Below, in pieces: positions 17,096-26,403 of a DNA stretch of 47,072 bases. Below the pieces are notes generated by a model. That model was not told where the DNA came from. It saw nothing but the letters and a program-made list of their open reading frames with translations, and searched no databases. The stretch covers positions 1 to 47,072 of the forward strand of contig JALFIX010000084.1 in NCBI GenBank assembly GCA_022775105.1, in the 5' to 3' direction. The DNA is from Prevotella sp. GTDB lineage: Bacteria > Bacteroidota > Bacteroidia > Bacteroidales > Bacteroidaceae. Both the position numbers and the translations under genes were made by a program. Each line of letters begins with the position of its first letter. The stretch's first letter is position 1.

Positions 17096-19408
17096 TTCAA
17101 TTTCATCGTCTCCTGGCTTATATATAATGCCAAAGCATTTCACGTTGTTAGCCGAGCGATATGTCTTCATCTCAACCTTGTCCCATCGGATCTCGTCGGT
17201 GCGCTGTGCCAATGGTGCATGGGGGATGATACTGCCGTCGCGAACGAGGATTACGCATGGTATCTTGCCTGTCTCAATGGTTTGATAACCACTGTTATAT
17301 ACTTTACCGCTCTGATAGTCAATCCATTTGCCTTCGGGCAGATAGCACATACGCGACTTGCCGCTTTCGAGTAGGGGAGCGACGAGAATCTGTGAGCCAA
17401 ACATATATTCGTCCTCTACGAGCCATGCTCCAGGGTCATTCGGGAACTCCACGAGCAATGCGCGCACCATAGGCAAACCGCGTTCTGAGCAGTCCTTGGC
17501 CTGTGAATATACATAAGGCATGAGCTTGTATTTCATCTCGGCACTCTCGCGGAAAGCGTCGGTCAGTCCCTTGCTTATGAGCCACGGTTCTGTAGGAGGT
17601 GCTCCATGCGCACGGCTATGACTTGAAAGGAAACCGAACGGCAACCAACGGCGATATAAATCCTCCGGTGTTTCGGTTACGAAACCGCCTATGTCATGAC
17701 TCCAGAATGAGAAACCACTAAGTCCAAACGATAGTCCACCGCGTAGGTCGCCAATGAAGCCTGTGTTTGTTGTGGCAGCATCGCCTCCCCAGTGAAGGGG
17801 ATAGCGCTGTGAGCCTGCCCATGCACTGCGTGCCCATATAACGCCTTCATTGTCAGCTGAGTTGGTCTTGACAGCTTCCCATAATGCCTTGTTGTATCTG
17901 AGAGGATAGATGTTATGCTCATACAATCCTCCCTTGCCACTATGATAAAAGCCGTCGAGTGGGGCAGCCTCGCCGAAGTCGCACTTGATGGCTCCTACTC
18001 CCTGCTTTACAAGTCCAGCTATCTTCTGTTGATACCAATTGACAGTCTTGGGGTTGGAAAGATCGAGCACTGCATCCTCATAAGGAGATGAACCGCAAGC
18101 ATTCTTGACAGCCATACCGCCGTCGAGCAGTTCGTTGAAGAACTTGTTCTTGGGAGTGAAGTAGGGGAGTTGCCACAGACAAACGTGGAATCCGTCCTTG
18201 CGCATCTGTTTCATCATCGCTACGGGGTCTTCGAAACGGTCGGCTGCAAATTGATAGTCGCATTGCCAGTCAACGCCGAACCATCCGGTGTCGAAATGAA
18301 TAACGTCAGACGGAATCTTGTATTTACGTAGGTTTGCGGCAATATCAAGTCCCTCTTTCTGAGAGAAATAAGTTATACGGCTCATCCATGTGCCGAATGT
18401 CCAAAGCGGAAGCATAGGACTCTTGCCCGTAATATCAGTATATTCATTCAGTATATCCTTTGGCTCGCCGAAGAAGATGAAGAAGTCCATTTTCTCGTCT
18501 GCCATATACAGGCTCTGAGTGCCGATATAACTCTTTCCGAAGTCACAGGTTACGGGAGCTGACGTGTGCATGAATATGCCATATCCACGGTTACTGAAAT
18601 AGAAGGGAACGGGCTTGTACATTCCCGGTGTCTCAGGACCTTGCGGGTCGGTGACAAAGAGATTGACTTTCTGTCCCACCTTGTTCAGTGATGTAAAGGA
18701 TTCTCCACATCCGTAGATTCTCTCCTGTGGAGCAAGTGAGAACACAGGATTGATACTGCGGGAATTGTCCGTTCCGCGCTTTATGAAGTTAAACGGGAGA
18801 ATTTTCACTTGTGTGGAATCGTTGTCTCCCAATGTGCGTGTCTGAGTAAGTATGCGTCCGTTTTTGTCTTTCAGTACTATACGCCACGGATATTTCTGTA
18901 TTTCAACAGTACCGTGAGCGGAAGAGTAGGAGAGGGTCTTGCTGTTTTCACTCATCTTCCACGCACCGCTGTCGCTTTTGGGTATGCCGCAAAACATAAT
19001 GTCCTCAGCGTCATTGTCTTTCGGTTCAATGGGAGTGGTGAGCATTGTGATGCGAACGGTTCGCGGACTGACAAAGCGCACTTGGAATTTCAGTTGCGGG
19101 TCGTTGTCGTATGCCGTTTCTGGGAAGTCAAGCATTTGTAGTCTCTGAGGCCAGAAACCGTTGGTGTTGAATGCCTGTCTCGGTGCAATGCGATAACGGT
19201 TCCACTTCACCTTTCCTTCTGCCTTTTGGGCATTGAAGTCAGAGAGACTGTCTGCAAAGAAATAGGTGTTTGCAAGGTCACTGAAGTCTGTGGACATGTC
19301 CTTTGGCTGGTTCATCAGATAACTGACACCCTCGTTGGTTATTATTTGTGCCTGACAATTCATCGTGACTGCCAGGAGCAAGGTAGTAAAGATTGATTTT
19401 GTTGACAT
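17081..19408 (-). CDS. GH31 alpha-xylosidase/alpha-glucosidase, secreted
   Basis: The 775-residue protein carries a signal peptide (to about residue 20, NCQA-Q), an N-terminal beta-sandwich, the (beta/alpha)8 catalytic domain and C-terminal beta domains. The nucleophile is Asp477 in KCDFGE and the acid/base is Asp543 in PLHWGGD; both contexts match YicI-type alpha-xylosidases better than alpha-glucosidases. It would remove alpha-linked xylose (or glucose) from oligosaccharides in the periplasm. It starts 12 bp after lgt and ends 20 bp before the 5-alpha-reductase homologue. Together with the GH8 enzyme at the far end of the same run it suggests hemicellulose use. The last codons lie in an AT-rich repeat. 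Confidence 0.9.
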   Translation of the reverse strand: MSTKSIFTTLLLAVTMNCQAQIITNEGVSYLMNQPKDMSTDFSDLANTYFFADSLSDFNAQKAEGKVKWNRYRIAPRQAFNTNGFWPQRLQMLDFPETAYDNDPQLKFQVRFVSPRTVRITMLTTPIEPKDNDAEDIMFCGIPKSDSGAWKMSENSKTLSYSSAHGTVEIQKYPWRIVLKDKNGRILTQTRTLGDNDSTQVKILPFNFIKRGTDNSRSINPVFSLAPQERIYGCGESFTSLNKVGQKVNLFVTDPQGPETPGMYKPVPFYFSNRGYGIFMHTSAPVTCDFGKSYIGTQSLYMADEKMDFFIFFGEPKDILNEYTDITGKSPMLPLWTFGTWMSRITYFSQKEGLDIAANLRKYKIPSDVIHFDTGWFGVDWQCDYQFAADRFEDPVAMMKQMRKDGFHVCLWQLPYFTPKNKFFNELLDGGMAVKNACGSSPYEDAVLDLSNPKTVNWYQQKIAGLVKQGVGAIKCDFGEAAPLDGFYHSGKGGLYEHNIYPLRYNKALWEAVKTNSADNEGVIWARSAWAGSQRYPLHWGGDAATTNTGFIGDLRGGLSFGLSGFSFWSHDIGGFVTETPEDLYRRWLPFGFLSSHSRAHGAPPTEPWLISKGLTDAFRESAEMKYKLMPYVYSQAKDCSERGLPMVRALLVEFPNDPGAWLVEDEYMFGSQILVAPLLESGKSRMCYLPEGKWIDYQSGKVYNSGYQTIETGKIPCVILVRDGSIIPHAPLAQRTDEIRWDKVEMKTYRSANNVKCFGIIYKPGDDEIEILKN

Positions 19409-19420
19409 ACTTCTTTGGTT

Positions 19421-20239
19421 TTATTTGAGTTGTTTTCTTTTGTAACCAAGCATACAGACAATGCCGATAATTATAAACGGAATACTCAGCAGTTGTCCCA
19501 TGTCGATTGGGAGAGAGGCTTCGAAGGCTTCCTGGATCTCCTTGGTGTATTCGATGAAGAATCTCGCCGTGAAGATATAGGTAAGACACAAGCCGAAATA
19601 AAATCCGGTGCCAACCCTCTTGGGATATTTCTTATATACCGCAAACCCGATGAACAACAGGATGATATACGTAATAGCCTCATACAGTTGTCCAGGATGT
19701 CGCGGCATCATATCCACTCTTTCGAATATGAATGCCCAAGGCACGTCTGTCACCTTGCCTATTATCTCTGAGTTCATCAGGTTGCCCATTCTAATAAAGA
19801 ATGCAGCAATCGGGGTGGCTATGGCCACATTATCGAGAACAGTCCATATTCCCACTTTTGTCTTTCTGACATATAGCCATAGTGCAATCATCAGACCCAG
19901 TGTGCCGCCATGACTTGCAAGTCCTTCATATCCAGTGAATTTCCAACCGCCTTCGGGCAGGAAGTGGATAGGAAGTATCATTTCTACGAAATTGCTGAAC
20001 GACGTGAGATAATAGTCGGGTTGATAGAACAGGCAATGCCCGAGTCGTGCACCGATGAGCACTCCAAAGAAACAGTAAAAGAACAGAGGCTCAAACAGTT
20101 CGGCTTTTATACCTTGCTGCTTGTATAGCCTTTTGACTATCAGGTAAGCTCCGAGTAAACCCAATAGCCAGCATAATCCATACCATCTCAATCCGAATAT
20201 GGTGGTGAGACTTGGATTCCAGTTTATGTACAGTTCCAT
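19421..20239 (-). CDS. lgt: Prolipoprotein diacylglyceryl transferase
   Basis: The 272-residue inner-membrane protein has about seven helices and the Lgt signature [10 protein letters not shown] with the essential His110, plus the conserved [10 protein letters not shown] and [12 protein letters not shown] stretches. It transfers diacylglycerol from phosphatidylglycerol to the lipobox Cys of prolipoproteins, the first step of lipoprotein maturation. The gene follows ychF by 6 bp and precedes GH31 by 12 bp. It is thus upstream of three lipoprotein sensors on the same strand, whose anchoring depends on it, although Lgt serves all lipoproteins of the cell. Confidence 0.96.
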   Translation of the reverse strand: MELYINWNPSLTTIFGLRWYGLCWLLGLLGAYLIVKRLYKQQGIKAELFEPLFFYCFFGVLIGARLGHCLFYQPDYYLTSFSNFVEMILPIHFLPEGGWKFTGYEGLASHGGTLGLMIALWLYVRKTKVGIWTVLDNVAIATPIAAFFIRMGNLMNSEIIGKVTDVPWAFIFERVDMMPRHPGQLYEAITYIILLFIGFAVYKKYPKRVGTGFYFGLCLTYIFTARFFIEYTKEIQEAFEASLPIDMGQLLSIPFIIIGIVCMLGYKRKQLK

Positions 20240-20245
20240 AATTTT

Positions 20246-21346
20246 TTAAACATTAAACCTAAAGTGCATGATATCACCGTCCTGGACAACATAGTCCTTG
20301 CCTTCGATACCGAGTTTTCCGGCATCCCTGACAGCTGACTCTGAGCCATACTGGATGTAATCATCGTATTTGATAACCTCAGCACGGATGAATCCCTTCT
20401 CGAAGTCGGTGTGGATAACTCCCGCACATTGCGGAGCCTTCCAACCCTTGTGGTATGTCCATGCCTTCACTTCCATTTCACCTGCAGTGATGAAGGTCTC
20501 GAGATTAAGTAAGTTGTATGCTTTTTTTATCAGTCGGTTGACACCGCTCTCTTCGAGTCCCAATTCTTCCAAGAACATCTGTTTGTCCTCGTATGACTCC
20601 AGTTCAGCAATATCCTCTTCGGTCTTGGCTGCTATAATCATTGCTTCAGCACCTTCTTCAGCTGCCAACTGCTCAATTTTCTTGGTGAACTCATTTCCTG
20701 TCTTAGCTGCTGACTCGTCAACATTGCATACATAAAGTACTGGTTTTGAAGTCAGAAGGAAGAGGTTGCGGGCAGCATCCTGCTCCTCCTTGGATTCAAA
20801 TTCCACGGTGCGGGCGTTCTTGCCTTGCTCCAACACCGCCTTATATGCTTCAAGGACAGTCACTTCCACCTTAGCATCCTTGTTGCCCAACTGAGCCACC
20901 TTTTGCTGTTTGGCCAGTCGGCTCTCAATTGTTTCAAGATCTTTCAACTGCAATTCCGTATCGATGATTTCCTTGTCACGGATAGGGTCGATAGTGCCGT
21001 CAACATGTGTGATGTTGTCATCCTCAAAACAACGGAGAACGTGGATGATAGCGTCAGTCTCACGTATATTTCCAAGGAACTTGTTGCCAAGACCTTCGCC
21101 CTTGCTTGCACCTTTTACGAGACCGGCAATATCAACAATCTCACAAGTGGCGGGAACGATGCGTCCCGGATGCACCAGTTCTGCCAGTTTTGTAAGTCTT
21201 TCGTCCGGCACTGTAATCACACCTACATTAGGCTCGATTGTACAGAACGGAAAATTAGCTGCCTGCGCCTTTGCGCTTGACAGACAATTAAATAGAGTGG
21301 ACTTGCCCACGTTTGGGAGTCCAACGATACCACATTTTAATGCCAT
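20246..21346 (-). CDS. ychF: Redox-/ribosome-associated GTPase-like ATPase YchF (OLA1 family)
   Basis: The 366-residue cytosolic protein begins with the P-loop GLPNVGKST (residues 9-17), has the G3 region DIAGLVKGAS, and has NVDE (208-211) where true GTPases have NKxD. This change gives the family its preference for ATP. A coiled-coil insert and a C-terminal TGS domain (about 280-366) complete the architecture; the length is typical. It binds ribosomes and is linked to translation and stress control. It has a consensus promoter at 21376-21406 and is the first gene of the long minus-strand run. Confidence 0.96.
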   Translation of the reverse strand: MALKCGIVGLPNVGKSTLFNCLSSAKAQAANFPFCTIEPNVGVITVPDERLTKLAELVHPGRIVPATCEIVDIAGLVKGASKGEGLGNKFLGNIRETDAIIHVLRCFEDDNITHVDGTIDPIRDKEIIDTELQLKDLETIESRLAKQQKVAQLGNKDAKVEVTVLEAYKAVLEQGKNARTVEFESKEEQDAARNLFLLTSKPVLYVCNVDESAAKTGNEFTKKIEQLAAEEGAEAMIIAAKTEEDIAELESYEDKQMFLEELGLEESGVNRLIKKAYNLLNLETFITAGEMEVKAWTYHKGWKAPQCAGVIHTDFEKGFIRAEVIKYDDYIQYGSESAVRDAGKLGIEGKDYVVQDGDIMHFRFNV

Positions 21347-21375
21347 ATTTCTTATAAACGTTTATATTCTTTGTG

Positions 21376-21406
21376 CAAAGATACTGCATTTTTGCAACAT
21401 ATCAAA
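21376..21406 (-). promoter_or_regulatory. Promoter of ychF and probably the operon behind it
   Basis: On the minus strand TTTG (21406-21403), a 19-bp spacer and TATCTTTG (21383-21376) match the Bacteroidetes consensus. No equally good promoter was seen between the genes downstream as far as 8217. Confidence 0.75.
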
Positions 21407-21471
21407 GCATTTATACTTTTTTAATTCTATAATGTTTTAATATTTTAATTCTTTAATTTTTTAATTCTTAA

Positions 21472-24240
21472 TCAGTGTGCCTCAAGCCAATTCTCTCCCC
21501 AACCGCAGTCAGCCACCAATGGCACTTTCATACTGAATGCACTTTGCATCTCTTCCAGTACGATTTTCTCCACCTTTTCCTTTTCTTCTGGATAGACACT
21601 GAAGTTGAGTTCGTCGTGCACTTGCAGAATCATCTTGGAACGAATACCTTCCTGATTAAAGCGATTGTAAATATTTATCATCGCAACTTTAATGATGTCT
21701 GCTGCCGTACCTTGTATAGGTGCATTGATGGCATTTCGCTCAGCGAATCCCCTAACCGTAGCGTTACGTGAGTTGATGTCAGCAAGATAGCGTCTGCGCT
21801 TGAATAGGGTTTCCACATAACCGTTCTTACGTGCTGTTTCCTTCGCAGTTTCCATATATTCCTTCACTTTAGGGAATGTCTCGAAATATCCGTCTATCAG
21901 TTGCTTTGCCTCGTCACGACTTATGTCGAGTCTCTCTGCAAGTCCGAATACAGTTATTCCATAAATGATACCGAAGTTGGCACGCTTTGCCTTAGTACGC
22001 TGGTCGCGTGATACCTCGTTGATGTTTTCCTTATATATCTTGGCAGCAGTGGCAGCATGAATGTCATAACCCTCGCGGAATGCCTCTATCATATTCTCGT
22101 CATCGCTGAGATGAGCCATCACTCGCAGTTCTATCTGACTGTAATCTGCTGAAAAGAACAGACAGCCTGCTTCTGGTATAAAAGCCTTGCGAATTTCCTT
22201 TCCGTCTTCTCCCCTCACAGGAATATTCTGCAGGTTAGGATCACTTGACGACAGTCTTCCTGTCGAAGTTATTGTTTGGTTGAATGAGGTGTGAATACGT
22301 CCTGTTCTCTTGTTGACAAGAGAGGGTAGGGCGTCTATATATGTACCGAGTAGCTTCTTCAATCCTCTGTGTTCCAAAATATTTCCAACTATCTCATGCT
22401 TGTGCTTCAATCCTTGCAATACTTCTTCATTGGTGACATATTGACCAGTCTTTGTTTTCTTTGCTTTTTCAACTATTTTCAATTTGTCGAAAAGTATTTC
22501 GCCAACTTGTTTTGGAGAAGCTATATTGAATTCCTGACCGGCAAGCTTATATATCTTCTCTTCTATATCCTTTAGCCTGTTAGTCAAAACTTCTGACGTT
22601 TCTTTCAGCGAATCTGTGTCAAGACACACTCCGTTCATCTCCATTGATGCTAATACAGGCATTAATGGCATCTCAATTTCATAGAACAGATGTTCCACTC
22701 CTGCTTTCTCAATTTCTTTTTCGAGAATGTTTTTCAGTTTAAGAGTAACGTCCGCATCTTCGGCTGCATATTCATATACATCCTCTGGTTTAAGGTCTCT
22801 CATGTTCTTTTGACCTTTTCCCTTCGGACCAATCAGTTCGTCAATATGGATAGTCTTATATTTAAGGTATATCTCAGCAAGGTAGTCCATATTGTGATAT
22901 AGTTCAGGTTGTATCACATAATGAGCTATCATAGTGTCGAACATCTTTCCTTTCAATGTCACTCCATAGTTGGCGAGAACCTCTAAGTCATATTTGATAT
23001 TCTGTCCCACTTTCAGGATTTTCTCGTCTTCATATAGCGGTTTGAAGATATTAACAATTCGCAAGGCTTCTTCACGATTGGCAGGTACAGGTACATAGAA
23101 AGCCTTGTTTTCCTCTACAGAGAAGCTCATTCCTACCAATTCTGCTTCTATTGCATTAGTAGAAGTGGTTTCCGTGTCTAAACTGAGAATTTTAAATGTC
23201 ATTAAAAAGTCACATATTTTCTTTATTTCTTCCTCATTGTCAACGAGTTTGTATTCATAAGGTATGTCTTTTAGGCTCGCAAAACTCGAATTTTCTGCGC
23301 TTTCCTCCCCGTTGGTCGTAAATTCTGCAAATAAATCGAGTTGCAAGTCAGCCTTCTTTGGACTTTTTTGTGTTTTTTTAAGAACACGATCAATAAGAGT
23401 CTTAAATTCGAGGTCTTCGAATATGTTCCTCAGTTCATCTTCATTTGGCTCTTGAATTTTCAAATCATTAAGATTCAGTTCCATCGGAACGTCTGTCTTT
23501 ATAGTTGCAAGATATTTGGAGAAGATGATTTTCTCCTTGTTCTCTTCCACCTTTTTCTTCATTGCCCCTTTCAGCTGTTCTGTGTTGGCAACAAGATTTT
23601 CTATACTGCCGAATTCCTTTATAAGTTTAATGGCAGTCTTTTCACCAACACCCGGACAACCTGGAATGTTGTCTGAGGCATCGCCCATCAGTCCTAGAAG
23701 GTCAATAACCTGGAGTGGGGTAGAGAGGTCATACTTTTGCTTTACCTCTTCAACTCCCATTATGTCATATCCAGCATTACCAAATTTTGGTCTGTACATA
23801 TATACATTATCCCTAACCAATTGGCCGTAGTCCTTGTCAGGCGTAAGCATATATGTGGTAATACCATTTTCACCTGCCCTTAATGCCACAGTACCTATTA
23901 CATCGTCGGCTTCATAACCCGAAACTTCCAACGTTTTTATGTTCCAGGCATTAAGAATTTTCTTTATAATTGGCACCGCATTCTTAATATCTTCCGGGCA
24001 CTCTTCCCTCTGTGCCTTGTATTCGGGGTACTGCTCATGCCTGAATGTAGGGCCTGAGGGGTCAAATGCCACCGCGATATGCGTAGGATTCTCCTTTGTG
24101 AGCACTTCATTAAGCGTGTTCACAAACCCCATTATCGCCGATGTGTTCATACCCTTGGAGTTGATCCTCGGATTGCGTATTAATGCATAATAAGCACGAT
24201 AAATCAGTGCGTATGCGTCTAAAAGAAACAATTTATTCAT
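21472..24240 (-). CDS. polA: DNA polymerase I
   Basis: The 922-residue protein has three domains: N-terminal 5'-nuclease (DAYALIYRAYYA, DASDNIPGCPGVGEKTA), a 3'-5' exonuclease domain with an intact DxE motif (LDTET near residue 355), and the A-family polymerase with DPNLQNIPVR, motif A SADYSQIELR near residue 700, the O helix RTKAKRANFGIIYG and motif C VHDEL. It processes Okazaki fragments and fills repair gaps. Because the exonuclease acidic residues are kept, proofreading is likely functional. It is divergent from the prenyl synthase gene across 85 bp and followed by an AT-rich repeat of about 50 bp before the ychF promoter. Confidence 0.98.
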   Translation of the reverse strand: MNKLFLLDAYALIYRAYYALIRNPRINSKGMNTSAIMGFVNTLNEVLTKENPTHIAVAFDPSGPTFRHEQYPEYKAQREECPEDIKNAVPIIKKILNAWNIKTLEVSGYEADDVIGTVALRAGENGITTYMLTPDKDYGQLVRDNVYMYRPKFGNAGYDIMGVEEVKQKYDLSTPLQVIDLLGLMGDASDNIPGCPGVGEKTAIKLIKEFGSIENLVANTEQLKGAMKKKVEENKEKIIFSKYLATIKTDVPMELNLNDLKIQEPNEDELRNIFEDLEFKTLIDRVLKKTQKSPKKADLQLDLFAEFTTNGEESAENSSFASLKDIPYEYKLVDNEEEIKKICDFLMTFKILSLDTETTSTNAIEAELVGMSFSVEENKAFYVPVPANREEALRIVNIFKPLYEDEKILKVGQNIKYDLEVLANYGVTLKGKMFDTMIAHYVIQPELYHNMDYLAEIYLKYKTIHIDELIGPKGKGQKNMRDLKPEDVYEYAAEDADVTLKLKNILEKEIEKAGVEHLFYEIEMPLMPVLASMEMNGVCLDTDSLKETSEVLTNRLKDIEEKIYKLAGQEFNIASPKQVGEILFDKLKIVEKAKKTKTGQYVTNEEVLQGLKHKHEIVGNILEHRGLKKLLGTYIDALPSLVNKRTGRIHTSFNQTITSTGRLSSSDPNLQNIPVRGEDGKEIRKAFIPEAGCLFFSADYSQIELRVMAHLSDDENMIEAFREGYDIHAATAAKIYKENINEVSRDQRTKAKRANFGIIYGITVFGLAERLDISRDEAKQLIDGYFETFPKVKEYMETAKETARKNGYVETLFKRRRYLADINSRNATVRGFAERNAINAPIQGTAADIIKVAMINIYNRFNQEGIRSKMILQVHDELNFSVYPEEKEKVEKIVLEEMQSAFSMKVPLVADCGWGENWLEAH

Positions 24241-24277
24241 AATCTTCGCTATTTTGCGTGTAAAATTACTAAAAAAT

Positions 24278-24309
24278 TTCGCAAGTCTGAGATTTTTTCA
24301 CTAATTTTG
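24278..24309 (+). promoter_or_regulatory. Promoter of the polyprenyl synthase gene
   Basis: TAATTTTG (24302-24309) fits the -7 box exactly; TTCG at 24278-24281, 20 bp upstream, is a weak -33 box. Initiation near 24316 would leave only about 10 nt before the ATG at 24326. Confidence 0.5.
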
Positions 24310-24325
24310 TGACAAAATTCTGCAA

Positions 24326-25303
24326 ATGGATAAATTATCTATCATAAAACGACCCATCGAGGGTGATTTAAACGACTTTTCGAAGTTGTTTAGTGATGCA
24401 TTGTCTCACTCCAACGGACTTCTTGCCTCTGTTCTCGAACATATAAAAAAGAGAACCGGCAAGCAGATGCGTCCTATGCTTATTTTGCTTATTGCAAAGA
24501 ACTATGGAAAGATTTCTTACGTGACGCAACATTCGGCAGTAGGACTTGAGTTGCTTCATACTGCAAGCCTTGTTCATGATGATGTTGTGGATGAGAGTGA
24601 GGAACGTAGAGGGCAGAAGTCGGTCAATGCTCAATATAATAATAAGGTTGCTGTTCTTGTAGGTGATTATCTGCTTTCCACGGCATTGCTGAATGTCTCT
24701 TTAACGCATAACAATTTAATTGTACAAAATCTCGCAGAACTGGGTCGTACACTTGCTAAAGGAGAGATACTTCAACTGTCAAATATTGAAAATGTTGAAA
24801 TATCAGAAGATGTTTATTATCAAGTGATTGAACAAAAAACAGCCGCCTTGTTTGAGTCCTGCTGTGCTATTGGTGCTCTTTCTGCCAATGCTTCTAACGA
24901 ACAAATAGAATTGGCAAAGAAATTCGGACATGACCTTGGTATTATCTTCCAGATAAAGGATGATATTTTTGATTATTATGATTCTGATGAAATAGGTAAG
25001 CCAACCGGTAATGATATGGCTGAAGGTAAGTTGACTTTACCAGCCATCTATGCTCTTAATTCCACTGGCAATCAGACTATGCTGGATATTGCCCGAAAGG
25101 TTAAGGATGGTACCGTTTCCCAAAATGAGATAAAACAGCTTGTTGATTTCACAAAAGAACATGGTGGTATCGAATACGCAGAAAAGGTTATGTCACAATT
25201 ACATGCTGAATGTAAGAAGTATATTTTGGATAATGTTTCTGATCCTGATATACAGGAATCGCTATTTAATTATGTTGAATTTGTTATACAAAGAACAAAA
25301 TAA
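24326..25303 (+). CDS. Long-chain trans-polyprenyl diphosphate synthase
   Basis: The 325-residue protein is an all-helical isoprenoid synthase with the first Asp-rich motif DDVVD (85-89) and the second DDIFD (212-216), followed by the KPTGND turn. It condenses isopentenyl diphosphate units onto an allylic primer. The residue five positions before the first motif is a small Ala (HTASLVHDD), which by the usual chain-length rule points to a long product such as the menaquinone side chain. That fits the quinone-dependent SdhCAB complex in the same window. It is an ispB/hepT-type enzyme; the exact chain length is not visible. Confidence 0.92.
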   Translation: MDKLSIIKRPIEGDLNDFSKLFSDALSHSNGLLASVLEHIKKRTGKQMRPMLILLIAKNYGKISYVTQHSAVGLELLHTASLVHDDVVDESEERRGQKSVNAQYNNKVAVLVGDYLLSTALLNVSLTHNNLIVQNLAELGRTLAKGEILQLSNIENVEISEDVYYQVIEQKTAALFESCCAIGALSANASNEQIELAKKFGHDLGIIFQIKDDIFDYYDSDEIGKPTGNDMAEGKLTLPAIYALNSTGNQTMLDIARKVKDGTVSQNEIKQLVDFTKEHGGIEYAEKVMSQLHAECKKYILDNVSDPDIQESLFNYVEFVIQRTK

Positions 25304-25343
25304 CTCATATTAAATTTTCTTCCCTACTTTAATAGGTTGTAAA

Positions 25344-25411
25344 GTTAAGGAAGTTATAGAAGCGAGAAGACTATTGTCTTTAACTCCTTTAACTCCCTTA
25401 ACTTCCTTAAC
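25344..25411. terminator. Hairpin between convergent prenyl synthase and deoC genes
   Basis: GTTAAGGAAGTTA (25344-25356) pairs perfectly with TAACTTCCTTAAC (25399-25411). The right arm is preceded by further CTTTAACTCC units, the same unit as in the repeat at 5944-6074. It is placed where a bidirectional terminator is needed, but it lacks a clear T-run. Confidence 0.55.
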
Positions 25412-25425
25412 ACCCCCAAAATAAA

Positions 25426-26367
25426 TCAGAAGAATTTTGTTTCCTCACCCAATATTTCGCTCAGTAGCATATTGGCAAGCCTGCTTGTCCCGAGTCTAAG
25501 CCACTCGTTGGTGAGCCATTTTTCGCCTAAGACCTCTTTTACGATCGTGTAGTATATAAGTGCGTCCATGACGGAATTAATGCCTCCAGCGGGCTTAAAA
25601 CCAATCTGAATGCCCGTTTCTTCATAGTATTCCTTAATGGCCTGACACATTACGTATGCTGCCTCTGGTGTTGCTGCTGGTTCGAGTTTGCCAGTGGATG
25701 TCTTTATATAGTCGGCTCCGGCATACATTGCAATGATTGATGCCTTCTTGATATTATCAGCAGTCTTAAGGCATCCTGTTTCTAATATTACCTTCATCTT
25801 ATGTTCACCGCATACGTCTTTCAATTCGTTTATTTCGTCGGCTACACCCTCATAATCTCCGCTAAGGAATTTGCCCACAGGCATCACTATGTCAATCTCT
25901 GTGGCGCCGTCTTTTATCGCCAACGCAGTCTCCGCCACCTTCACCTCAATAAGTGCCTGAGACGAAGGGAAACTGCCCGAAACGCATGCTATTTCCACAC
26001 CATCCACTTCCAATGTCTCGCTCACGGTCTTGGCGAAGCATGGATATACGCAGATCGTAGCCACGTGGGGTAGGTCAGGGTAGGCCTCGTCAAACTGGTT
26101 GACTTTCTCAGTGAAGGCGAGAACACTTTCCTCGGAATCTGTTGTTTTGAGGGTTGTCAGTTCCACACTTCCCATCAGGAATTTCTTCACTTCGAGTTTG
26201 TCATTCTCGTGTACTTTCTCTGCAATAATCTTCTTCACTGCATTACGCACTTCCTCGTCAGAGATATTAGTACGATACTTACTCAATGCCTGCTCAAACT
26301 TGTTGAGCGGTCTTTCTTCTCTGTGTTCATGGTCATGATGATGACCGCAGTTGCAATTTTCACTCAT
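25426..26367 (-). CDS. deoC: Deoxyribose-phosphate aldolase
   Basis: The 313-residue TIM-barrel enzyme splits 2-deoxyribose-5-phosphate into acetaldehyde and glyceraldehyde-3-phosphate, feeding nucleoside sugars into central metabolism. The Schiff-base Lys222 lies in ADYIKTSTGK and the second active-site Lys in GFKPAGG; the EIDIVMPVG stretch is also typical. The protein is longer than the common form of about 220-260 because of an N-terminal extension, which begins with a Cys/His-rich stretch (CNCGHHHDHEH) that may bind metal. It is the last gene of the dtd operon, 23 bp after the MazG-like gene. Confidence 0.95.
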   Translation of the reverse strand: MSENCNCGHHHDHEHREERPLNKFEQALSKYRTNISDEEVRNAVKKIIAEKVHENDKLEVKKFLMGSVELTTLKTTDSEESVLAFTEKVNQFDEAYPDLPHVATICVYPCFAKTVSETLEVDGVEIACVSGSFPSSQALIEVKVAETALAIKDGATEIDIVMPVGKFLSGDYEGVADEINELKDVCGEHKMKVILETGCLKTADNIKKASIIAMYAGADYIKTSTGKLEPAATPEAAYVMCQAIKEYYEETGIQIGFKPAGGINSVMDALIYYTIVKEVLGEKWLTNEWLRLGTSRLANMLLSEILGEETKFF

Positions 26368-26381
26368 AAATTCTTGTTTTT

Positions 26382-26403
26382 GTTGACGAGTTAACTCGTC
26401 AAC
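26382..26403. repeat. 22-bp perfect palindrome overlapping the end of the MazG-like gene
   Basis: GTTGACGAG TTAA CTCGTCAAC reads the same on both strands. The stop codon of the MazG-like gene (TAA, 26393-26391) lies at its centre, and the last residues KLTS are encoded by it. The GTCAAC core recurs at 8192-8221. Confidence 0.8.

Noticed and set aside
26060..26068. Another CACGTG as a third parS site
   Set aside because: Flanking bases (GCCACGTGGGG) do not match the GTTn/nAAC arms, and it lies inside deoC.
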